From assembly GCA_009782785.1 (NCBI GenBank), contig WRIJ01000001.1, forward strand, positions 124,001 to 188,000: 64,000 nt of DNA, given 5' to 3'. The translations under genes were made by a program, and so were the position numbers. A model generated the notes under the pieces. The model worked only from the letters and a program-made list of their open reading frames with translations. It searched no databases and was not told where the DNA came from. Shown here piece after piece: positions 18,479 to 26,514 of the stretch. Positions within the stretch are counted from its first letter, which is position 1; every line of letters starts with the position of its first letter. The DNA comes from Propionibacteriaceae bacterium (GTDB lineage: Bacteria > Actinomycetota > Actinomycetes > Propionibacteriales > Propionibacteriaceae).

Positions 18479-20002
18479 ATGGTGACATCTGCACAAGAAA
18501 TCGGCCTGTTGGTACGGGAAGCCCGACTTGCGAAAGCTATGACCCAAACCGACTTAGCCCATGCGCTCAACACCTCCCAAAGCGCTATCGGGCGCATCGA
18601 AGCCGGGAATCAGAATCTTTCCCTGGACATGGTCAATCGAATCTCAGCAGTACTCGATAAGCAGCTCATTACTCCAGGCAGTGGAACGGTCAATCTCTCG
18701 ATTGAAGGAGGTCGGAAACTGCATGGCTCAATCGAAACTCGCTCGTCAAAGAATGCTGCCGTCTCCACCTTATGTGCATCCCTCCTCAACAAAGGTCGCA
18801 CCACCTTACGTGGAATTGCCAGAATCGAAGAGGTCAATCGCCTCGTCGAGGTTCTCACCAGCATTGGAGTGGAATGCCAGTGGAGCCAAGACCAGTCAGA
18901 ATTGACCATCACACCTCCAGAAACTCTTGATCTGGCCTCCATGGATGCAGATGCTGCTCGGCGTACTCGATCCATCTTGCTCTTCCTCGGGCCTCTGATG
19001 CATCTGGCCAGCACTTTCGCACTCCCCTATGCTGGGGGATGCAACTTAGGAACGCGAACAGTGGAGCCACACCTCCAAGCATTGCGCCACCTAGGCCTGT
19101 CGGTGGAAGCAACCGAGGGTTTTTATCACTGCGATGTTTCACCTTTAGCCGAAAACCATCGCCAATTTGCCCTCACCGAACGTGGAGACACGGTCACTGA
19201 GAATGCCATCATGGCAGCTGCGCGAGCTCCTGGAGTGACAACGATTCGCAATGCCAGCTCCAACTACATGGTTCAAGACCTCTGTGCCTTCCTGCTGGCC
19301 ATGGGGGTGACCATCGAGGGAGTAGGGTCAACCACCTTGATCATCCACGGGGTAGAAGACATCGACCTCGATGTCGTGTACGACATCTCTGAGGATCCGA
19401 TCGAATCGATGAGCCTGCTCACCGCTGCTATAGCCACTGACTCAGAGCTCACCATCACACGTATCCCCATCGAATTCATGGAAATTGAATTAGCTGTCTT
19501 GGAGTCTATGAAGCTCAACTATTCGCTCTCCGAAGAATACACCTCACGCAACCACATCACTCGACTAGCTGACCTTACCGTGAAACCCTCAGAACTGATT
19601 GCCCCGGTGGATAAGATTCACCCCATGCCCTTCCCCGGGCTCAACATCGACAATCTGCCATTCTTTGTTGTCATTGCAGCTATGGCTGAAGGTTCCACGA
19701 CAATCTTTGATTGGGTGTACGAACACCGCATGATCCACATGATGGGACTCAACAAACTCGGCGTGAACCTCACCCTACTGGACCCACATCGCCTCTTGGT
19801 CAATGGGCCAACCAGGTGGAGAGGTGGAGGAGAAATCGTATCCCCACCGGCCCTGCGTCCAGCGGTCTGCCTCTTCTTGGCTGCGTTAGGTGCTCGTGGG
19901 GAAACTATCCTGGAAGACACCTATGTCATTTCTCGTGGCTACGAGGAACTTCCCGCACGGCTCAATGCACTAGGAGCCAATGTTCACTCTTTCTTAAACT
20001 AG
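18479..20002 (+). CDS. XRE-type HTH domain fused to UDP-GlcNAc enolpyruvyl transferase (MurA-like)
   Basis: Residues 1-62 form a Cro/C1-type helix-turn-helix (REARLAKAMTQTDLAHALNT, SQSAIGRIEAGN). From about 70 to 507 the protein is a MurA, which transfers enolpyruvate from PEP to UDP-GlcNAc in the first committed step of peptidoglycan synthesis. Catalytic features are kept: Lys91-Asn92 in SSKNAAV, Cys188 in AGGCNLGTRT (E. coli Cys115), the aspartate in LNIDNLPFF, the arginine of EHRMIHM and the arginine of PPALRPAV. The enzyme is therefore probably active, and sensitive to fosfomycin through Cys188. HTH-MurA fusions exist in other actinobacteria as I recall; their regulatory role is not established to my knowledge. 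The message looks leaderless. Confidence 0.9.
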   Translation: MVTSAQEIGLLVREARLAKAMTQTDLAHALNTSQSAIGRIEAGNQNLSLDMVNRISAVLDKQLITPGSGTVNLSIEGGRKLHGSIETRSSKNAAVSTLCASLLNKGRTTLRGIARIEEVNRLVEVLTSIGVECQWSQDQSELTITPPETLDLASMDADAARRTRSILLFLGPLMHLASTFALPYAGGCNLGTRTVEPHLQALRHLGLSVEATEGFYHCDVSPLAENHRQFALTERGDTVTENAIMAAARAPGVTTIRNASSNYMVQDLCAFLLAMGVTIEGVGSTTLIIHGVEDIDLDVVYDISEDPIESMSLLTAAIATDSELTITRIPIEFMEIELAVLESMKLNYSLSEEYTSRNHITRLADLTVKPSELIAPVDKIHPMPFPGLNIDNLPFFVVIAAMAEGSTTIFDWVYEHRMIHMMGLNKLGVNLTLLDPHRLLVNGPTRWRGGGEIVSPPALRPAVCLFLAALGARGETILEDTYVISRGYEELPARLNALGANVHSFLN

Positions 20003-20018
20003 CTCAGCTCTGGTATGG

Positions 20019-20873
20019 CTAGCGGATATGGCGTACGGGAAAATGAAAACTTGGCTCAACAAGCTGATCTTGGCCTTGGACGAGGGCGAGTTCTCTGCGT
20101 CCAAGTCGCGTGGTAGTGTCCAGAATCGAATAGACCACATCTGCGGTTCTCCCTAGTGCCAGATCAATTCTATTTGTGTCAAGGAAGTGGGCAAAAAAGA
20201 CTGCTGCAGTGAGGTCCCCTGAGCCAGTAAACACTTGATCAATGCGCGGTGTTGCAACCAGGTAGGCCTCCTGCTGGGAGGCCGCCACCATAGAAATAGA
20301 GTCTTGTGCAGACTCATCAACACTCGCTGAGGTCACCAACACCGTGGAAGGGCCTGAGTCGAGCAGTGCATCCACACTGGCAAGTAAGTCTGCTGTGGTG
20401 GATGTTTCGCCACCAGTGAGGAAGTCCAATTCAAATTGGTTCGGGGTTACGATGTCTGCTTGGGGTACGACCGAGTCACGTAAGAATTCGGGTATACCGG
20501 GGGCAACAAACATACCTCTACCCTCATCCCCCATCACCGGATCACAGCAATAGAGAGCATTGGGTTGGCGAGTCTTCACCAGATCCTTGGCTGCGAGAAT
20601 GGTTTGACCCATCTCCGTCGAACCCTGAAAGCCAGATAAAATACCATTGACGCTCTCCAAGGCGCCGCGCTCATCAACACCAGTGACAACATCCATCACA
20701 TCCTGAGAGGACAACACGGGCCCCTTCCATGAACCATAGCTGGTGGTATTGGAATAGTGGACAGTGAACACTGGGTAGGTTTCCACCCCCATCCGCATGA
20801 GGGCAAAAGCAGCCACTGAATTGCCGACATGCCCATAGGCAACAGAAGACTGGATGGAAACAATGGTGGTCAT
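20019..20873 (-). CDS. pdxY: Pyridoxal kinase (PdxY type)
   Basis: Phosphorylates pyridoxal (and related B6 vitamers) with ATP in cofactor salvage. The ribokinase-like fold shows SSVAYGHVGNSVAAFALMRMG at the N-terminus, the DPVMGDEGRGMFV loop, VTPNQFELDFLTG and the anion-hole motif FTGSGDLTAAVFFAH with the catalytic aspartate. The ATG at 20873 is chosen over an in-frame GTG two codons upstream because a CACAAT -10 box lies seven bases before it. The gene is divergent from the glycerophosphodiesterase gene across a 144-base gap holding an inverted pair of the same promoter-like sequence. Confidence 0.9.
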   Translation of the reverse strand: MTTIVSIQSSVAYGHVGNSVAAFALMRMGVETYPVFTVHYSNTTSYGSWKGPVLSSQDVMDVVTGVDERGALESVNGILSGFQGSTEMGQTILAAKDLVKTRQPNALYCCDPVMGDEGRGMFVAPGIPEFLRDSVVPQADIVTPNQFELDFLTGGETSTTADLLASVDALLDSGPSTVLVTSASVDESAQDSISMVAASQQEAYLVATPRIDQVFTGSGDLTAAVFFAHFLDTNRIDLALGRTADVVYSILDTTTRLGRRELALVQGQDQLVEPSFHFPVRHIR

Positions 20874-20878
20874 GGACA

Positions 20879-20962
20879 CTATTGTGCTCTGTGAACCGTA
20901 CTTCTGTCATCTCATGGGTGCCCACACCGGTTTGTGATCCCCGCGAAGTTGCACCACAATAG
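20879..20962. promoter_or_regulatory. Mirror-image CTATTGTG / CACAATAG pair in a divergent promoter region
   Basis: CTATTGTG at 20879-20886 and CACAATAG at 20955-20962 are exact reverse complements 68 bases apart. Each reads CACAATAG towards one of the two divergent genes. The pdxY copy contains the likely -10 box (CACAAT) of a leaderless message. They may be two matched promoters or two sites for a shared regulator. Confidence 0.4.
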
Positions 20963-21017
20963 GACTGAGCATTGATGAGCAACCTCGTCCATGCGGGCTA
21001 CGAATTTGAGGAATGCG

Positions 21018-21803
21018 ATGTACGCAAAGAATTTCCCGTACTGCTTAGGCAAATTCCACGCTATGGCCCATCGCGGTGGAGCAGAGTACTCCCCCAACCT
21101 TGGCAAAGAAAATACCCTCCATGGGTTTCATCAAGCAGTCTCCTTGGGTTATCGCTATCTGGAGACGGACCTCCAAGCAACCAAGGATGGGCTATTGGTG
21201 TGTTTCCACGACGAAACCCTTGATCGTATGGCAGGGCTGTCGGGGCGTGTGAGCGACTACACAGCAGACGAGCTGAAGAATGTCACCATTGGTGGTGAAC
21301 CTATCCCCTTCTTCGCTGAAGTAGTGGAGGTGTTTCCGCAGACACGCTTTAACGTTGATCTGAAAACCAATGACTGTGTCCTTCCGCTGGTGGCCATGCT
21401 CGATTCATACAATCTTGCTGATCGCATTCTGGTTGATTCTTTCTCACAGCAAAGAATCTCGGCGTTTCGTCAACTCTCTTCGCCGCGCATTCCCACAGCG
21501 ATGGCGCCACTGGGGGTCGCATGGACTGCACTGGTGCCGTACCTATCGGGTGTGGTGTCTTCACCTGGGGTCGCCCTGCAAGTGCCTGTACGCAACAATA
21601 TTGGCCCCTTTAACCTTCAGGTGATTTCACCAGAAGTCATCGATCGCGTCCATGCACTGGGCAAGGTGATCCATGCGTGGACAATCAACGATGCCCACGA
21701 AATGAACGTACTCATCGACTGGGGTATTGATGGAATTATTACTGACCGACCCGATGTGCTGAAAGAAATTCTCATCAGCCGAAACCTATGGGAGGACGAA
21801 TGA
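21018..21803 (+). CDS. Glycerophosphodiester phosphodiesterase family protein
   Basis: Hydrolyses glycerophosphodiesters to glycerol-3-phosphate and an alcohol. The TIM-barrel active site is seen in MAHRGGAEYSP, ENTLHGFHQA, LETDLQATKDGLLVCFHDETLDR (metal-binding Glu and Asp and the second histidine) and the C-terminal WTINDAHEM. No signal peptide is present, so it should act in the cytoplasm. The ATG at 21018 has GAGGAA seven bases ahead and gives 261 residues; an in-frame ATG at 20991 would add nine residues without such a site. Its stop overlaps the transporter start (ATGA at 21800), suggesting that the two work on a linked substrate. Confidence 0.9.
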   Translation: MYAKNFPYCLGKFHAMAHRGGAEYSPNLGKENTLHGFHQAVSLGYRYLETDLQATKDGLLVCFHDETLDRMAGLSGRVSDYTADELKNVTIGGEPIPFFAEVVEVFPQTRFNVDLKTNDCVLPLVAMLDSYNLADRILVDSFSQQRISAFRQLSSPRIPTAMAPLGVAWTALVPYLSGVVSSPGVALQVPVRNNIGPFNLQVISPEVIDRVHALGKVIHAWTINDAHEMNVLIDWGIDGIITDRPDVLKEILISRNLWEDE

Positions 21804-23263
21804 GCACTACCGCTGATGGAGAATCCAAACTCGCTTTGACCAAGACTGAAAAGGTGCCTAAGTCCAAGGTGATCAGCTGGGCCCTGTGGGATTGGGGTAC
21901 ACAACCCTGGGCAACAGTGATTACCACTTTTGTCTTCGCTGTTTACATCACCACCCCAGAATTTTTCAGTGCTGACCGCGCCAATAGTAACGGTCCAACT
22001 CTGGCGCTATCGGTATCTACCATGATTGTTGGGGTCATTATTGCTGTCATTGCCCCCGTACTGGGCCAGTCCGCTGATCGCAGCGGACATCTGATTCGTA
22101 ACCTCCGCTGGCTCACCTGGGTTCTGGGTGTCGCAGCGCTAGCGTTGTTCTTCGTCGCTCCGCATCCTAGTTATCTCATCTTGGGGTTAGTGATCTTGGG
22201 GGGTGGATCTATTGTCAACGAAATTGCTGGATCTTTCTACAATGCCAGTATCGATCAGGTGGCCGATGAAAACAACGTGGGTAAGGTTTCTGGATTCGGT
22301 TGGGGAATGGGTTATTTAGGTGGCATTGTTGTTCTCATCATCATCCTGGTGATCTTCATTCTTCCCGAGGTTGGACTCTTTGGTATAACAGATACTCCGA
22401 TGAAGATCAGGGCCTCCATGGTGGTGTGTGGAATTTGGATGCTCACCTTCACGATTCCACCGCTACTCACTTTGAAAGATCGCCCTGCACAGGTTGCATC
22501 ACCGAAAATGGGGGTGGCTGGCTCCTATCGTGCATTAGGGAGATCTATCGTCCACCTGTGGAAGAACGACCGCCACGTGGCGTACTTCCTTCTTGCGTCA
22601 GCGCTCTTCCGTGACGGACTTGCAGCTGTGTTCACTTTCGGTGCAGTGATTGCTGCCCAGTCCTTTGGGTTCACCACCACAGAAATCATTCTCTTCGGTG
22701 CAGCAGCGAATCTTGTCGCTGGAATTGTCACCATTGTCTTCGGGCTGCTGGATGACAAAATAGGGCCAAAGAAGGTCATCTTGTTTTGTTTGGGAATCCT
22801 GTCGGTGGGGGCCATCATCGTCTTTGCTCTCCACGACCAGGCCTATACCCTGCCGGCAGAATTCTGCAATTCTTTCTCGGGGTACTGCCAAGAAAATCCG
22901 GCCTATAGCGAAGCTAAAGCCGCCCAAGGGAAACTCATTTTCTGGGTCTTCGGGCTCATCTTGTCCTGTCTCGTAGGACCAACGCAGGCAGCTTCACGCA
23001 GCTTCCTCGCCAGGGTCATTCCTGAAGGGAAATCAGGAGAAATCTTTGGTCTCTACACCACGACAGGCCGGGCAGTGTCCTTCATCTCCCCAGCACTGTT
23101 CGGGCTCTTTGTCTATCTAGGTGCTCAAGTATCTGGGATCAATGCAACCCAGCATTGGGGACTTCTCGCTATTGCGGTGGTTCTAGCAGCCGGATTCTTT
23201 GTGCTTCTGCCCGTACACCAACCTTCAGCTGTATCACAAGCACCTCCGGTAACGAAGGAATAG
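21800..23263 (+). CDS. Major facilitator transporter, UMF1 (Atg22-like) family
   Basis: A 487-residue polytopic membrane protein with about 12 helices. ISWALWDWGTQPWATVITTFVF at the N-terminus is the hallmark of the UMF1 (unknown major facilitator) family, whose fungal member Atg22 exports amino acids from vacuoles. The QSADRSGH stretch is the loop 2-3 motif. The substrate is unknown. The ATG at 21800 is chosen because GGGAGGAC lies directly upstream and it overlaps the glycerophosphodiesterase stop; this translational coupling suggests transport of glycerophosphodiesters or their products, which is inference only. Confidence 0.88.
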   Translation: MSTTADGESKLALTKTEKVPKSKVISWALWDWGTQPWATVITTFVFAVYITTPEFFSADRANSNGPTLALSVSTMIVGVIIAVIAPVLGQSADRSGHLIRNLRWLTWVLGVAALALFFVAPHPSYLILGLVILGGGSIVNEIAGSFYNASIDQVADENNVGKVSGFGWGMGYLGGIVVLIIILVIFILPEVGLFGITDTPMKIRASMVVCGIWMLTFTIPPLLTLKDRPAQVASPKMGVAGSYRALGRSIVHLWKNDRHVAYFLLASALFRDGLAAVFTFGAVIAAQSFGFTTTEIILFGAAANLVAGIVTIVFGLLDDKIGPKKVILFCLGILSVGAIIVFALHDQAYTLPAEFCNSFSGYCQENPAYSEAKAAQGKLIFWVFGLILSCLVGPTQAASRSFLARVIPEGKSGEIFGLYTTTGRAVSFISPALFGLFVYLGAQVSGINATQHWGLLAIAVVLAAGFFVLLPVHQPSAVSQAPPVTKE

Positions 23264-23318
23264 ACTCAGCAACTTGGGTGTTGTTCCTAGTGAGGATTCC
23301 ACGGAAAAAGGAGCAACA

Positions 23319-23603
23319 ATGACACCACCCCTCGAGTTAGCACAGCGCATGGAAGTGTCGTATTTCTGCGAGTTTGGTCATCAGCTTACCCACATGTTTG
23401 CTGCTGATGTTGAGCCTCCTTCGACATGGGATTGTCCTCGATGTGGGCGGGTATCCCACCAAGGCAGGGCTCAACCAACACCAACAAGGACAACCCCACG
23501 AAAGACGCATTGGGAGATGGTGTGCGAGCGTCGTACAACGAGGGAACTGGCCACAATGCTCAAGTCTCGTCTGAAGACTCTGCGGGCTTCGGTTTCCTCG
23601 TGA
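23319..23603 (+). CDS. rbpA: RNA polymerase-binding protein RbpA, short form
   Basis: Actinobacterial protein that binds group 1 sigma factors and RNA polymerase and stabilises the open complex. The core FAADVEPPSTWDCPRCGR and the sigma-interaction domain RKTHWEMVCERRTTRELATMLKSRLKTLRAS match RbpA well. Cys17, His21, Cys39 and Cys42 form a likely zinc site as in the Streptomyces protein. At 94 residues it is shorter than the usual 110-125, with only about ten residues before the core, so the N-terminal tail is reduced. AAAAAGGAG precedes the ATG. The last 44 bases overlap the end of the convergent ppm1 gene. Confidence 0.9.
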   Translation: MTPPLELAQRMEVSYFCEFGHQLTHMFAADVEPPSTWDCPRCGRVSHQGRAQPTPTRTTPRKTHWEMVCERRTTRELATMLKSRLKTLRASVSS

Positions 23604-24321
23604 GACGGTGAAAACGATCCACAATCCCCCACCACGTGGTTTTCAGTAAGGCTTCGACAATGATCCCAGGCCCCATTTTTGACTGCCCCATTTCTCTTTG
23701 AGAAAAAGTGATGGGGACTTCCACAATGGTGAAGTTGTTCTTGACGACATTCCATACTAGATCGACTTGAAAGTTGAAACCCACACTAGAGAGATCATCA
23801 AGGACTGCCTCCAGCGTATGAGCGTGAAAACCATTAAACCCTCCCGTGATGTCTCGTATCTTCAGGCGCAGCATGAGGCGGATCCACCAGCTCCCCCCTC
23901 GGCTCAACAGCTGGCGACTTTTGGGCCAATTGACCACTTCCCCACCAGGAATATACCTCGACCCTTTGACCATATCTGCTGTGTCGAGACCTTTCAGCAG
24001 TCGAGGAATCTGCTCAGGATGGTGAGAACCATCCCCGTCCATTTGGATCAAAATGCGATAGTTGGATAACCCCCACCGAAATCCGGCAAGATATGCTGCA
24101 CCGAGGCCATTCTTATCCTTGCGGTGAATAACATGGACGTGTGGGTCTTGCTCAGCTAAAGAGTCGGCAAGTTCCCCAGTGCCATCAGGTGAACTGTCGT
24201 CCACAATAAGAATGTCAACCTGGGGGGTTGCTTGGCGAACACGAGCACAGATGGGCTTGATATTGTCTACTTCGTTGTACGTTGGAATGATCACCAAGAT
24301 CTCAGAAAAGTTCTCCTCCAT
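23560..24321 (-). CDS. ppm1: Polyprenol monophosphomannose synthase (Ppm1-type GT2)
   Basis: Transfers mannose from GDP-mannose to polyprenyl phosphate, supplying the lipid donor for lipoglycan and protein mannosylation. The 253-residue GT-A fold shows VIIPTYNEVDNI, the DDSSPDGTG metal and nucleotide site, QMDGDGSHHPEQ and GGEVVNWPKSRQLLSRGGSW, all typical of DPM1-like synthases. In Mycobacterium tuberculosis this domain is fused to Lnt; here it is a separate gene whose start overlaps the lnt stop by 20 bases. The last 44 bases overlap rbpA on the other strand. Confidence 0.92.
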   Translation of the reverse strand: MEENFSEILVIIPTYNEVDNIKPICARVRQATPQVDILIVDDSSPDGTGELADSLAEQDPHVHVIHRKDKNGLGAAYLAGFRWGLSNYRILIQMDGDGSHHPEQIPRLLKGLDTADMVKGSRYIPGGEVVNWPKSRQLLSRGGSWWIRLMLRLKIRDITGGFNGFHAHTLEAVLDDLSSVGFNFQVDLVWNVVKNNFTIVEVPITFSQREMGQSKMGPGIIVEALLKTTWWGIVDRFHRLTRKPKPAESSDET

Positions 24322-25906
24322 GGCTCACCTCCTTGGCCATCTGTGACCTTGGTCGATGAGCCGTGGCAAGGACTCCAGCTCCCAAGAGTGGCAGCAGTAT
24401 TGTTCCCAGATCGAACCAAGGTCGATAGGCCACTGCTGGGGTGATGTGAGTCCGCAGTGGAACAGTAAACACCTGGGAGTCGGAAGTACGAAGTTGTGAG
24501 GCGTACACCACATGCCCATGAGAATCCACGAGCCCAGCCAAAGAATTCGTCGTCGCAATGAGAATTTCTCTGCGAGATTCCATGGCGCGTACCCGCGTGA
24601 TCCGATCTTGTTGAGCCATCTGTGTCGTACCAGTGAACATGGCATTTGACGTTTGAATGGTGATGACTTGTGCACCATCAATGGTGGCGTCTCCTTTGAT
24701 GACATCATCGAAGGTTGAGTCGTAGGCCAATTCGAAGCAGATGATGACCCCAACTCTTTGGGGTTGTTCTCCTAGTGCGACATCCAGGACACCCACGGAC
24801 GTACCTGGTACGGATTGGGCACCGACGTACTCCAGATCAGGGACCAAGGCAACAAAGAAGGACTTCCACGGTACCCATTCACCAAAAGGAACCAGGTTCC
24901 GCTTATGGTAGGTTGCATCCACCTCGTGACTGGTCGTCCACCACAATGCGGTTGTTTGGCGCTCGTCAACTCCTGGCCCTTGGCTGATCGTTCCCATGAG
25001 TAGAGGGGCACCGGTGATGTCAATCGCTGAAGAAATAATCTCAGCAGTGCGAGGATAGATACTCGGGTCGGTTGCAGTGGAGTTCTCTGGCCATAGGACA
25101 AAATCTGGGTGCGGTGCAAGGCCAGTGCGAACCTTGGCAGCAAGAATGATCGTCTCTGAGAGGTGATTGTTGTCCACTGTATAAGCCGGGCCAATAGCGT
25201 GCATCCCCATCCCTGGAACATTTCCTTGAACCACGCCAACCCTGACTTCTCCTTGATCAGCGGGAGGATCATAATAAACACCGAGGAAATATCCGGCCAT
25301 GGACACGATCAACCCGACAGCTGTTGCGCCAGCAGGAAGTACGACGAGGAACCGTGACCGATGGATCTTGCCTTGTCCATCGACCACCGCTCGTACTACC
25401 CCCACAAGAAGGAAGGCGGTGGAAATGATGATGAAGGATACTCCAGTGGCTGAAATGAGCGGAAAGAAGCCATCGAGCGGGGTCTCCACTGCTGTGTAGG
25501 CCAGTCGGCCCCACCCGAAACCACCAAAGGGTACCCGTGCGGAGATCCATTCGATACTCATCCATGTCGCTACACCCAGTAACCCCCAGACGGAGGTCTT
25601 GCGAAAGGCTGCCACTACTAGTCCAACAAGGCCGTACCAGAGCGCGATTTCAGCTGCAAAAACTAAGAGAACCCCAATACCCAAGACTCCTGACCAGCGG
25701 AAAGCGATCAGAGCCATGCCATAGCCAAAGAGAAAACCATGGAGGAACCCCCAACCAGGTCGTTGTTGAATAACGATGACAAGAAAGCTAGCAATACCAG
25801 GAACAACGAGCCACCATAGGTTGGTGGGAGCAAACCCAAGACCAACCACACAACCGGACGCCAGGGATGCTACACACTGACCAAGAGTTTTCCAACCAGC
25901 ACTCAT
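24302..25906 (-). CDS. lnt: Apolipoprotein N-acyltransferase
   Basis: Membrane enzyme that adds the third acyl chain to the N-terminal cysteine of lipoproteins. About six to eight membrane helices (residues 10-230) precede a nitrilase-type catalytic domain. The triad is visible as the glutamate of LWPENST, the lysine of YHKRNLVPFGEW and the cysteine of VIICFELAYDS. A last membrane helix ends the 534-residue chain. The ATG at 25906, two bases after the metW stop, is preferred to longer readings, since the extra upstream residues are just metW in another frame. Substrates would include the BmpA-like lipoprotein of this window. Confidence 0.9.
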   Translation of the reverse strand: MSAGWKTLGQCVASLASGCVVGLGFAPTNLWWLVVPGIASFLVIVIQQRPGWGFLHGFLFGYGMALIAFRWSGVLGIGVLLVFAAEIALWYGLVGLVVAAFRKTSVWGLLGVATWMSIEWISARVPFGGFGWGRLAYTAVETPLDGFFPLISATGVSFIIISTAFLLVGVVRAVVDGQGKIHRSRFLVVLPAGATAVGLIVSMAGYFLGVYYDPPADQGEVRVGVVQGNVPGMGMHAIGPAYTVDNNHLSETIILAAKVRTGLAPHPDFVLWPENSTATDPSIYPRTAEIISSAIDITGAPLLMGTISQGPGVDERQTTALWWTTSHEVDATYHKRNLVPFGEWVPWKSFFVALVPDLEYVGAQSVPGTSVGVLDVALGEQPQRVGVIICFELAYDSTFDDVIKGDATIDGAQVITIQTSNAMFTGTTQMAQQDRITRVRAMESRREILIATTNSLAGLVDSHGHVVYASQLRTSDSQVFTVPLRTHITPAVAYRPWFDLGTILLPLLGAGVLATAHRPRSQMAKEVSHGGELF

Positions 25907-25908
25907 GG

Positions 25909-26514
25909 TCACCGTGGGTCTGTGGTGGTGAGGCGGTACAAGGCTGCTCCCGCAGTGAGGTTTCTCAACTTGGTGGGGAAACGAGATTTCTTCCCCGAGG
26001 ACGACAAGGCAATGCACTGCATCACAGTGAGTCCCAGTTCTTCGAAGAGACACTCCAGGTCGCGACAGGATCCGAAATGCACATTCGGGCTGTCATGCCA
26101 GGCGTAGGGTAGATCCTTCGATACTGGTGCACGCCCTGCCATCAGGCGAAACCTATTGCGCCAGTACGCGAAATTCGGCATGGACACAATCACTGTGGGG
26201 GCAATTCTCTTCATATGTGTGAGAACAGTTGCTGGTTGGTGGATAGCTTGGACCGTACGAGACAAGATGACCGCATCATAGGAGTTGTCGTCGAATCCAT
26301 CCAATTCCTGGTCAATATTCATTCCCAGTACGGGTACACCTTTGCTCACTGCACTGTGAAGGCAGTCAGAGTCCATTTCCACCCCTTGGACTCGACAGCC
26401 TTGGGTTGTGGCAAGGTGATGGAGCAGAGTTCCGTGTCCACATCCGAGGTCTAGCACGCGTGAGCCTGATTCTACCCACCCGGAAATGACAGAGAAGTCA
26501 ACCCGAACACTCAT
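25909..26514 (-). CDS. metW: MetW-type methyltransferase-fold protein
   Basis: A 201-residue class I methyltransferase fold with the SAM loop RVLDLGCGHGTLLHHL. The stretches VILSRTVQAIHQP, IVSMPNFAYWRNRFRLMAGRAPVS and LPYAWHDSPNVHFGSCRDLE are the MetW family signature. MetW is found next to metX in many bacteria and is needed for full homoserine acyltransferase activity in some, though its own reaction is unclear. It overlaps metX by four bases (ATGA at 26511-26514), so both are made together. Confidence 0.92.
   Translation of the reverse strand: MSVRVDFSVISGWVESGSRVLDLGCGHGTLLHHLATTQGCRVQGVEMDSDCLHSAVSKGVPVLGMNIDQELDGFDDNSYDAVILSRTVQAIHQPATVLTHMKRIAPTVIVSMPNFAYWRNRFRLMAGRAPVSKDLPYAWHDSPNVHFGSCRDLECLFEELGLTVMQCIALSSSGKKSRFPTKLRNLTAGAALYRLTTTDPR

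Noticed and set aside
24302-26053. Lnt starting at 26053 with 49 extra residues
   Set aside because: The extra part lies entirely within metW in another frame and has no membrane or conserved sequence. The ATG at 25906 directly after the metW stop is better.
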